Source: Nephromyces sp. MM_2019 (taxonomy: Eukaryota; Apicomplexa; Aconoidasida; Nephromycida). From it: a DNA stretch of 59,050 nt. This document shows positions 50,101 to 59,050 of this stretch, in pieces; within the stretch, counting starts at the first letter, position 1, and each line of letters begins with the position of its first letter. The stretch spans positions 7,837 through 66,886 of the forward strand of contig JADHZB010000946.1 in assembly GCA_015657535.1 (NCBI GenBank), read 5' to 3'. The notes beneath the pieces were generated by a model. It made no database searches and had not been told where the DNA came from. It worked only from the letters and a program-made list of their open reading frames with translations. The position numbers and the translations under genes were made by a program.

Positions 50101-52906
50101 TAGTTTTTATGGAACTATATACTCACACAAAAATAAGCTTAGGTCTATTTATATCATGTATCAACACACTTAATTTTATACATACACATTTGAACACATA
50201 TGTATATATAATAATTCATACACAGAATCATCAGCTAGCACATATATGCCCACACACATCAAAACTTATATACACACACGATACCTAATATATATATATA
50301 TATATAAATCACCCAATATATATATATATATATGTGTATATACACACAAATATATATAGATAGTGTATAAATGAATTGAATATTACTTCAATAGCTATAG
50401 GTGGGGGAATAATAACTTCATCAGCCATAAAAGATTGAAAGAGTTCAGTTTTGACGGCTGATTTGGCTTGGTTATTCAAACCATTATCTAAAATAATACA
50501 CACACACAGACAAATACATATACACACACAGATAAATACATATACACACACAGATAAATACATATACACACACAGATAAATACATATACACTCACATACA
50601 CAAATAGACACACATACATACACACATATATATACACATGCATACACAAATACACACACACATACAAAAATACACACACACACACATACACACATATATA
50701 CACACACATACACGCACATATACACACATACACATAATGTAAGTACATTTAATAATCCATACATACTCTATATATATGTATACCTTACAACATAAATTCT
50801 GTATATACACACACATTTCATATATGTACATACATACATTCAACTTGTACACATACAGCCTACATACAGCCTACATATAGACACATAAAAAACACACAGT
50901 ATATACGTAGATTACACAAATTTTTGTTAAGTAATACATATATATATAAATAAAGTATAGCTAAGTAAAACGAACTTTGTGTATAATAATTATCTTGGTT
51001 TGTGTGTGGTTCATTGTGGGGAAAATAATCAACTAAAACATTTATAAAATCTTCCAGTGTGTAATTGGGCTTTATTTGTTTGTTAGGAGATGATTTCATC
51101 TTAAACTAAATATAAAAAAATTTGTTGTATATTCACACATACGCACATACACACATACATACACACACGCATATACACATACATACACACACGCATATAC
51201 ACATACATACACACAATACACACAATACAAAAAAAGGCAAACACACAAAATACAATTCAAACACACACACACACAGACAACGCACCCATACAAAACAACA
51301 ATATACATACGACTTACATAATCAAAGTAGGGTTTGGATTGTGTGTGTGTAATTTTATAGGCTTCATCAAGTGTGTGAAATTCAGATAATAATTTATTTT
51401 TGTGTGTAATAATGAGTGAAATATTATCAAGGAATTCATAATTAAATAAACCACACAATTTATCGACTAAATCATCATCCGTTTCTTCAAATGTAATATA
51501 AGAGAAAGTGCTTGATAATGCCTCTAATTATACATACACACATTATTTATACACACACAGTTAGTTTTATATACATACACATTTTAAATATACACACACA
51601 CAGTTGGTTTTATATACATACACATTATTTAAATATATAAACACATCATTTATATATACATACCAATCGTTTAAATATACACACACATCATTTATATCCA
51701 TATAACTTATATATTATAGTATTAATACACACACATATATATAAAGGTCTCTGTGAGCAAAATATTTTGCAAGTATATTACAATGAGTGTCTGTGTCAAT
51801 ATATTAAACTACATTAGAGTATTTGTCTAAGTATATTACGATGTGAGTGTGTGTGTGTTTAAAAACATATAAAGTTAAATTAAAGTGTGTGTATAAAATT
51901 TTTATTGTAAGTGTGTGTGTGTGTGTATGCTTACTAATAGTATTGTTATATTCGTGTAATGTAGTATCAGATGGATGGTGTTTTATACACTCATAAAGCC
52001 ATTTAATTGTGCCTACTTCTTCAGTAGAGTTACTTTTTTGTTTTTCAATTTTTTTAGCTAAAATTGCATGTGTTTAAATAATTAAATATTATATAATATA
52101 TTATCAGAATGTGTATATATGCATATCATTATTTTATCAATATTATGAAATCATCTAACTTTATTTAGGGGTGCACATATACACATACATTTCATATATA
52201 TGCAAATCCATACACACACATTTAATCAAATTATGTATGCAGACATATATATCATATGTATCCATATCAGCATATACACACGTATATACAGAATAAAGGC
52301 AAATCAAATATAGACACATAAACACATTCACACATTTATATATACAAATACAAGTGGTCAATCCAAGTCAAATTAAATACGCCCACATATATATAATCAA
52401 TCCAGATCACATCTAAACATATACACACAAATACCATTTTCAGTTTGTCTGTGTAAGAGTTCATCAACACACCATAAATTGATATCATCTTCATGATTAA
52501 TAAATGGGTTATTAAATTTAGGTAATTCATAAACATTATTTATATTAGAAGATGTGCTACGTATGTTTGTGAGTGTATTTTGTGGGTCTGAGTAGAGTTG
52601 ACCAAATTCAATTACATGATCATTATATATATATGAATCTATATTAATGCCACCCAATGTGTGTGTAGAAAGCTGAGGTAAAAAGTCTGATTTAAATTTT
52701 GTGTTAAGTGAAGTTTCACTATTATTTTTTATAGGGGAATTTACACCTTTTGATAATTCTGGAAATTTCAAAATATCTTCCAAGCGTGTATGTACTTGAT
52801 TACAACCTAATATATCTCTTAAAAAATGTGTAGTTGGTGATTTACCCTCATTACACACCCTATTTAATTGTTCAAATAATTCATTTTGTGTTTGATTTAC
52901 AAACAT
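32629..52906 (-). CDS. ASCC3: ASCC3 / Slh1 tandem-cassette Ski2-like helicase, 39 exons
   Basis: Exons in transcript order: 52435-52906, 51935-52057, 51318-51523, 50976-51105, 50387-50487, 49859-50009, 49534-49707, 48969-49272, 48587-48682, 47869-48064, 47221-47371, 46506-46628, 45952-46076, 45538-45671, 45241-45319, 44737-44943, 44278-44457, 43714-43896, 43154-43333, 42489-42658, 42035-42112, 41561-41670, 41178-41297, 40814-40934, 40049-40260, 39381-39575, 38755-38996, 38105-38281, 37542-37607, 37019-37245, 36473-36613, 35648-35899, 35091-35283, 34500-34682, 33917-34103, 33423-33573, 33138-33233, 32854-32938, 32629-32670. Every phase closes, giving 6,363 nt and 2,120 residues (human about 2,200). 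Cassette 1: APTGAGKT at about 391, DEIH about 510, SAT about 547, [10 protein letters not shown], then a Sec63 domain to about 1220. Cassette 2: APTGSGKT about 1262, DEIH about 1365, STA about 1403, [20 protein letters not shown], then the second Sec63 domain ending [10 protein letters not shown]. The second cassette keeps DEIH and the [10 protein letters not shown] and SSRRQTRL motifs, which point to ASCC3 rather than Brr2. Family members split collided ribosomes (RQT complex) and, in animals, aid alkylation repair. The least certain parts are the fourth exon's acceptor (51105 or 51099), its donor (GTTCGT) and the tiny last exon. Confidence 0.95.
34950..35080. repeat. CA-rich low-complexity intron
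   Basis: Mixed (CA)n and TACACACA words fill the plus strand between ASCC3 exons 35091-35283 and 34500-34682. In the sense direction of the gene this is TG-rich. Confidence 0.8.
36660..36965. repeat. Degenerate 40-50-bp repeats in ASCC3 intron
   Basis: About six diverged copies built around GCAAATACAAAATATGTGTG and TATACCCAATATAACTTG, inside the intron between ASCC3 exons 37019-37245 and 36473-36613. A continuous frame through them is repeat-derived. Confidence 0.6.
38408..38665. repeat. 15-bp minisatellite, about 17 copies
   Basis: Nearly perfect units of ACACAGACACTATAT, with single C/T changes in some copies. The unit is divisible by three and stop-free, so several frames on both strands stay open for over 120 codons. 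It lies in the ASCC3 intron 38282-38754. Confidence 0.95.
39000..39125. repeat. 55-bp direct duplication, TG-rich
   Basis: Two adjacent near-identical copies starting GTGTGTGTATGTGTAGAGTG and containing GGGAGGTATGTG, in the ASCC3 intron 38997-39380. Confidence 0.75.
39808..39965. repeat. 28-bp minisatellite, about six copies
   Basis: Unit core GTATGTGCAATGGTGTATAT plus AATGTAAT, in the ASCC3 intron 39576-40048. Confidence 0.85.
40272..40730. repeat. TG-rich tract with GTTGGT interruptions
   Basis: Almost pure (TG)n broken by TTGG, GAG and TAT, occupying most of the ASCC3 intron 40261-40813, followed by (TA)n at 40772-40801. Both strands show long artefactual frames. Confidence 0.9.
42163..42475. 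repeat. TG tract with TATGTTTGGATG units
   Basis: About eleven copies of TTTGGATG separated by (TG)n of changing length, in the ASCC3 intron 42113-42488. Confidence 0.9.
43932..44141. repeat. Pure (GT)n array containing an assembly gap
   Basis: Uninterrupted (GT)n on both sides of exactly 50 Ns (44001-44050), inside the ASCC3 intron 43897-44277. The true array length is unknown. Confidence 0.98.
46085..46440. repeat. GTATGTGTGTGTATGTGTAT compound repeat
   Basis: An irregular mixture of TGTATG and (TG)n units filling the ASCC3 intron 46077-46505. A CA-rich 18-bp array (ACACACGCACATACACAT) follows at 46633-46775 in the next intron, 46629-47220. Confidence 0.9.
46890..47215. repeat. Interspersed CA, TA and TAATTAT repeats
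   Basis: Units such as ACACTAATAATTATATATAT recur five or six times with (CA)n between them, ending at the TG-type donor of ASCC3 exon 47221-47371. Confidence 0.75.
48172..48563. repeat. 14-bp minisatellite, about 28 copies
   Basis: Tandem TGTGTAGTGTGATG with a recurring G-to-T variant (TTTAG), in the ASCC3 intron 48065-48586. The mosaic order of variant units suggests recent expansion by unequal exchange or slippage. Confidence 0.95.
50503..50600. repeat. 22-bp CA-rich minisatellite, four copies
   Basis: Unit CACACACAGATAAATACATA plus TA, in the ASCC3 intron 50488-50975. Confidence 0.85.
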
Positions 52907-55900
52907 TTTTATATATATAAGTGAAATGTGTGATGTACGCACACCCCTTTTTCTTTATAGATTATCAAATTATATATATATATATATATAGTGTGTGTGT
53001 GTGTGTGTGTGTGTTCGTGCATGTATGAGTTATATACTCTGATGAGGTATGTTTTGAGAGGGGTTTTGGACGGGGTGGGTGTCGAGCGTGTATATAGAGG
53101 GTGTCTGGAGTGTGTGTGGATAGGTATGGAGTGTATAAATGTGAAGTGTGTGATTGCGGAGAGGATATGGGCTAAGAGAGTGTGTGTGGAGCGTGGGTGT
53201 GTGTGAAGGGTGGGTGTGTGTGGAGGGTGGGTGTGTGGGTGGGGTATGGAGTAAGAGAGTGTGTAGTGTGTATGTGTTTTTATGGTGTGTAGTGTGTATG
53301 TGTTTTTATGGTGTGTAGTGTATATGTGTTTTTATGGTGTGTATTGTATTTATGGGGCGTGAGGAATGTGTATATGAAATGTGTGTTGTATGTGTGTGTA
53401 GTATGTATAGTGAAGAGCAGAATATATAAGTGTGTGGAGTATAATGTAGTTAAAGGTGTGGAATGTAATGTGTATGTGTGGGATATAATTAGTTTAGTGT
53501 AATGTATTTATAGTACTGTGCGTTGCGGAATGTCGATGTGCAGTGTAGTTGTGCAATGTATTGTGTGTATAATGAGTAGGTAGTTATTCGAGCTATTTAA
53601 TGTGTATATATGTATGTGTACATGTAACTAGTTTGTGTGCTGAGTATATTATGCATACATCTAGTATATATAGTGAACAAAACAGAAAATGTGTGTGTGT
53701 GAGTATGTAGGCTGACGCATTTACATTTTTATATAGTTGAATATATATTGTAGGTAAATGTAATATATGAAATTTAAAATTTTAATTTGACTTGTAATTT
53801 GTTTTTATTTAATTATATACAATTTTCACATATACACACACAAGCATATATCAAACTAACACACTAATCTGTCATATCTCAAGCTACTTTCAGGGAAGTC
53901 ACTTTACTTAATTGGCTTATGCACACTAACTACAAACTTATGACGATGTGTAACTAGTATGTCCGGACTAGTTTAATGAAACTACAAGTATACCGAATCG
54001 TGGATGTTGATATTAGATGGCTCATAATGTTTTATTGTAAGTTAAAAATTAGCAAAAGTTTCGAATTGTGGCTTAAAATTAAAATTTAAATGTATCCTCA
54101 AAATTACTCGTAAAAATAAATGGTTTCAAAAATTGGAATTAGAAAAAGAAAATTAATTCTAATTTTGGTCAGATATTCTTGAGTTTAGAAAGATTTTTGG
54201 GAGATATTTCATTTGTGGTTTTTGTCAATTTTCGAATCTGAAGGTTTCTAATTCTCCAGTTTTCTTTCATACGCTTTAGTTTTCGTAAAATTTGTTATCT
54301 CATTTTTTATTTCTGGCGTTGATTTTGTAGGCACTCCTTTATCTAGCTAATTGTGGCTTGTTCAAGTCTATAGTTTAACTAGGTTAGTATAATTAGAGTT
54401 TTATCATTTTTATGTATGTACTTTATCCCTTTCCTGTTTATTTTAACAATCATTCTCCAACTAAATTGTGTATAGTTATTTCAGGATGATTTGCGCGGAG
54501 TTTTTTATAAGATATAACATATACCTACACACGCATACAGCCGTTCTCAAAGAGTTAACAATAACAATAGCACTTCCCAGTGATCCGTGGGTCGGAGAAT
54601 AACGTGGATGAAGAAAGGGCTGACTACTAGTTCAGTGCTTGCCGAGTTTCTAGATATTATCTCAGAGTTTTGATGGAAAACAAGGAAAATAGTCAAGTAT
54701 GCAATTATATGTTAGAGTGTAGGTGACCTAATGAGTTACACTGTGTGGAGTATAAACAGTAGAGTTTATTAAATAACTTAATGATACAACAGTGCAATTT
54801 TTGAGCTAACTAGTATCATGAAGATTGGGCTTAGCCATTGGGGGATTTAGATAGAAACCTACGTTTTGACGTTTTGAAGAAAATTTATTGAATTGGTTTT
54901 GTTTTGATTGCGAAAAGTTAAAATAAAAAACTGGGTAAAATTTACATATACTCAAAAGTAATTTCCATGCTTCAATCTTCAAATACCCCTGAAAGGTTCT
55001 TCTCGTGCTCCTATTTTTCTTCTTTTTCTTGGCGCTGATCTGCCAAAATTAATTAAGTGCTTTCAGAATCTTGGTATTTAAAGAGATTCTTTCCCGGTAA
55101 CTAAAGAATTCTCGAACCGCTTCCTTAGCATTAGTAGTTTGACTAAGCAACACCCAAGTGTGTGAATTACTAACAACTTCAGTTATTTCCTGTTTATATA
55201 TCCTGTAACGACTTAGTCTTGTATAACTCGACTTGAGTTAAAGAAAATTTACTTAGTCTACCTACTTACAGCCTACAGACTAGCCTTGTTAGCTTGTATG
55301 TGCTATTTTGGAAATGCGCAAAGCAATAGGAATTTGATCATTGTTAAATAAATATACTTCTCGATAGATAATCATTTGCCATCCCTATTTCGATCATTGG
55401 TAAATAATATTCAAGCATATATTTATCAAAATCCAGTCATTCAAAATGATCTGGTTTTGTAAAATCAATTACTTTCATGACTTCGTTAATTCGCTTAAAA
55501 ATTTTACGTTTTTGAATCAATTTTAGATCTTGTTCTAAATGCTTATAGTACATTCAGTGTCCACACACCTAATTTCTCGTCATTTAAAGCTCGTCATTAC
55601 GAATCCAATTAAATTATAAATTATCTCAAATATAATCATTTGCGGTTCCAGTATCTTCAACATTTGAAATTAAAAAATTTGCACCCATAAAATAGTTAAT
55701 TTAGGCATTCTTCATATGAGTGGGATACTTTTCTCACACCCATTTTATAATTCTGTGCACCAATGTCGGAATCGTGAACCGGCTTTTGCCTTTATAATTC
55801 GTATTCATTTGGTAATTGCCACTTGTTTATTAATAAATGCTATTACAGAAAATTGGTCATGTAATATACTTTAAGTTTATACTATTTTATCCATTTGTCT

Positions 55901-57822
55901 TGTAAATAAATTTGCTTTTATAGCTATATGATTGACAATGTGACTTGAAATGTGTCAACACTTCTATCTAATAATGTGACTTAAAAGTGTTACAATCTTC
56001 TTTTAAATAGTAAATTTCATAGCATTAGGGTATTCTACTTCTACTTTTTAAAAATCGCTAAAGAGACTAGTGTATTTCTTTTGATAACCTTTCCAATTGT
56101 TTTCTTACTTATTATAGATATACCAGGCCAGGACTTGAACTATTTTTAGAATATATTTTTTCTACTATTTTCTGTTATAATTTACTATCCACATCTAAGT
56201 GATCTAGTTATGTTATGACCATGTATACCAGTTTTAAACGTGTTCCAATTATTTCTTTAGTACATTATTAGTGTATCTTGAATTAATTAGTATCAATCAT
56301 TAAATTTTGACCGACACAGGGAATAAGTATTCACTGATTATTACAGTGCTCTATGTAAGGTTCCTCGATTTTCACGCAATCAAAATTGTATAAATAATTC
56401 ACCGAACAATTAATCGTTTTTATTTCACTTAAACGGTGTGTGCTTATCCATTTTAAATTGTGCACCTGACCGATCTGATTAGAAAAAATAAATTTCAGAT
56501 AATAACAAACAACAACTTTAAAAATAGTAAAAATGAACTTTTTGTTGGCAGTCATGTTGTTATAGTTGGAATCCTTGCTCCCAGCTCTATTGGTGACCCG
56601 GAAGGAGACCAGAGGAAACGAGAGAATAACCGGAGATAATAACAAAAATATCTAAAAAGACGCACCTGAAGCTCACGAATTATACCACATTACCTACGTA
56701 ATGAAACGTCCATCTCATCTTCCATAAAAAAAATAGAAGATGCTGGAACTCAAATTTCACTGAAAAATATGCAGCTTCATTTGAAACTTATGTGCGCGTG
56801 AATAAGCACTCCTAGAAGTTAGTAGAACCTAGGCTAAAAGAGATCTAAATAACAATGCAATCCTCCAAAGGGAGTTACAGTTTGATTACTTTCTCGCTAT
56901 CAAAAATTCTTAGTAAACTTAACATTGAGCTGGAAGACGTCGCATTAATCATTACCTTCTAGATATCAAACCATTTATGGATCCAGAATTATTTGTTTTT
57001 AATCTTTGGATTACTATAATGGAGTCTACAATTTCGACGTTATCGAACACCTTCCTCAGGTTAAGATAAAATTTTGCAGTTTGCTTATGATATACAAAAA
57101 AAATAAATTTCCAATACAAAATAAGTAGTAATTTTTCTAACAATCAAACTGATTTGAATTGGCCACCTTTTCAGAAAAATAAGAATGTCTAATAATTAGT
57201 CAATTAATTTAAATATATGAATATATAATATTTTTTACATAAAAATGATTTTTTTTTCTTTTTGAAAATATACAAATTTAATTTCAAAAATAAAATAGAA
57301 TTGTTATTTATATATATATATATATGAGTGGGTGGAATATGTATAGATATATTGTATGTCTGTGTGGAGAATATAAATATAAATGTGAAGATCATTTATA
57401 CAAGGTAAATTAGTGTGTAGTATATCTATATATAAATGGGTGTGTGTATGCCAAGTATAAAAATAGAAAAATTATTTTTATTGAGGCTGAGCATGTGTAT
57501 TTATATATATAATTTATCTAATTATTATGCTTATATATTCTTTGATATAAAAAAAAAATATTTCTAACCTTTATTTTTATTTTTATTTAGAGATGTGTGA
57601 GGGTGTGTGTGTTTACTATTATATATACATATATCTATGTTACTTATGTGTAGAAATCGATTACATATATCTATATAGGTGTATGTGTTTGTTATGACAA
57701 GATGTTTTTGTGTGTATCAATCAAAAATGTGTCCGTGTTATATATGAGGTAAATAATATAATAAAATTTAAAAGTGTGTGTAAAAGAACCAAAAATTTCT
57801 GTGTAGAGTGTATGAGATAAAT
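52907..57822. other. Intergenic region upstream of ASCC3, with a repeat-poor block
   Basis: About 4.9 kb. The left part (52990-53700) is TG-rich and contains a 26-bp repeat at 53266-53345 (GTGTGTAGTGTGTATGTGTT core, three copies). From about 54000 to 57200 TG/CA microsatellites almost vanish and the sequence is more complex, with short non-AT-rich stretches (54540-54660, 56560-56640). No intact gene could be read there. The right end returns to TG-rich AT DNA. The ASCC3 promoter should be within the first few hundred bases. Confidence 0.5.
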
Positions 57823-58933
57823 TTAAAGTTGTTTGTGTGTATTAAGGTAAGCATTTGTAAAATTCTTTTCAATAGATTCTTGGAATAGATGTTGTTTTAC
57901 TTCAAAATGTAGACGTTTTATATGATTTTGTGTGTACGGTGAAAATTCAATTAAATTAATTGGTTTGGGTAAGAATTTGTTTAATATTAATTCACAAATT
58001 TCATGCGACCTTTCTTCAAGTATTGAATTGATATATGTTTGACTTGTTTGTATCTTTGGTAAGTCAATTATATCTTCCTGATGTGTGGATTTACACACAA
58101 TTTTAGTTGGATTTGTATCCTTAGTATTTGTAGAATCGTTACACGTACTTTGATGTGTAGATATATCTTCATTATGTGTAGATTTACACACAATTTTAGG
58201 TGGATTTGTATTCTCATTATGTGCAGATTCATCATATACAGTTTTAATAGTGTTTGTTTCCTCATTATTTGTAGAATCTTCATACACAGTTTCATGTGTG
58301 TAATCTCCCTCATTATGTGTAGATTCTTTACACACCGTTTCATGTGTGAAACCTCCTTCACCTTCTATATAATCTACACACACATCACCACTTGAATTTA
58401 ATCTTGATGATGTGTATGATTCATACACACTATTTTGTGGCGAAGAAATAGGTGTAAGTAAATCTGGATGCTCTCTCAAATAATTTCTAAAATAATAAAA
58501 AAATTTATGATTTAATTGGCCTATACATGTGTGTAAAAGATCAGGATATAAGGGTGTGTGTATGTGTGTATTTACACACAAAAATGGATGTTTTTTTATC
58601 TCCATACATCCCCCTTTTGCACCCAAACGTTCTGTAGGGTTTGTGTGTAATAATTTTAATACAAGGTCTTTGGCTAAGCTTGGAAAATTGGGGGGGAATT
58701 GTAAATCCAGTGAAATTATCTGTGTGTGTGTGTGTATAATCGGTGTGTGTGTGTGTGTGTGTAGGAATGGGAGGTGTATGTGTGTGTATGGGGAAGGGTT
58801 GTGTATACATGTGTAGAGGGTGATGATGTGTGTGTAGGGGGTGTGTAAGCCACATATATATATATATATAAAGATGCGTGTAATACCTTATTATAAATAT
58901 ACCAATCTGTAGATCCTTGAAAGGGGGGATTAC
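57823..58933 (-). CDS. PDK1-like AGC protein kinase, C-terminal part
   Basis: Three exons in the window: 58887-58933, 58580-58719, 57823-58486 (phases 0 and 2). The first acceptor requires an upstream exon ending in phase 1, outside the window. The first two exons read NPPFQGSTDWYIYNK, IISLDLQFPPNFPSLAKDLV, then LKLLHTNPTERLGAKGG and EIKKHPFL. This is the end of the kinase C-lobe in the AGC group, including the APE-distal PPF, the AKDLxxKLL helix, RLG and HPF motifs. The PPF with the following segment is most like PDK1. Tail residues contain imperfect repeats (THETVCKESTHNE, THETVYEDSTNNE, KIVCKSTHNED, KIVCKSTHQED), then a non-repetitive end (SHEICELILNKFLP to THKQL). The ATP site and catalytic loop are not visible. 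The 58487-58579 segment could be read through in frame, so the second intron is probable, not certain. Confidence 0.8.
58081..58360 (-). repeat. Coding repeats in the kinase tail
   Basis: Six or so diverged copies of a motif of about 14-25 codons with THNE/TNNE/THQE and ETVCKES or KIVCKS cores, inside the last kinase exon. The DNA words ATTATGTGTAGATT and TTACACACAATTTTAG recur, which suggests duplication of a short coding segment that is itself partly TG/CA-derived. Confidence 0.7.
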
Positions 58934-59050
58934 CTATGAAAATAAATATTAAAAAATATATAAATTTAAAATAATTTAAATTTAATTTAATTTATCAAAA
59001 ATCACACACACACTTTATACGTATAAATAAATATATATATATATGTATAA

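Noticed and set aside
32629..52906. Brr2, the U5 snRNP helicase, as identity of the tandem helicase
   Set aside because: Cassette 2 keeps a full DEIH and GSGKT, and the [18 protein letters not shown] and [10 protein letters not shown] wording follows ASCC3. Brr2 has a degenerate second cassette.
54540..55170. RNA gene (tRNA or snRNA) in the less AT-rich stretch
   Set aside because: No A-box/B-box pair or cloverleaf could be found by eye; a covariance-model scan would be needed.

Overview
The window is nuclear DNA of an AT-rich, intron-rich protist, most likely an apicomplexan or a close alveolate relative. The cytochrome c is closest in wording to apicomplexan/chromerid forms. The calcium-binding-EGF plus PAN/Apple secreted protein resembles micronemal adhesins of that group. 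TAA, TAG and TGA all work as stops. I cannot name the species. Introns and intergenic DNA are saturated with TG/CA and TA microsatellites and minisatellites. These produce many long but meaningless open frames ([20 protein letters not shown] types).

Layout from left to right: (1) 3' end missing, minus strand, PX-domain protein (64-3008, six exons). (2) Plus-strand coiled-coil protein of unknown function (5756-8881, eight exons). (3) Intronless minus-strand NOC4, a ribosome-biogenesis protein (9244-11493 or 11541). (4) Plus-strand cytochrome c (12744-13575, three exons). (5) Minus-strand signal-peptide, multi-pass membrane protein (14410-19030, ten exons). (6) Plus-strand EGF/PAN secreted adhesin-like protein (23489-26158), with a 5'UTR intron and an optional last intron. 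(7) Intronless minus-strand lysine-rich protein with a winged-helix segment resembling linker histone (27003-29273), with a possible 38-codon ORF starting head-to-head 40 bp away. (8) A complete 39-exon ASCC3/Slh1 tandem Ski2-like helicase on the minus strand (32629-52906), 2,120 residues. (9) The C-terminal part of a PDK1-like AGC kinase (57823-58933), running off the right edge.

The multi-exon genes were rebuilt exon by exon from GT/AG boundaries, reading-frame continuity and family similarity. In every model the phase at each donor matches the next acceptor, which is strong internal support. The genes do not form one pathway. NOC4 (40S assembly) and ASCC3 (collided-ribosome splitting) both concern ribosomes, but nothing in the sequence couples them.

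The most unusual property is the fusion of splice signals with the microsatellites. Several ASCC3 donors are the first GT of a (GT)n tract, and several acceptors are the TAG that ends a TG-rich tract. A second point of interest is the linker-histone-like protein, because well-studied apicomplexans are generally described as lacking canonical H1. A compositionally different, microsatellite-poor block (about 54000-57200) may be the remnant of inserted DNA. I did not find a convincing, completely new multi-gene system.
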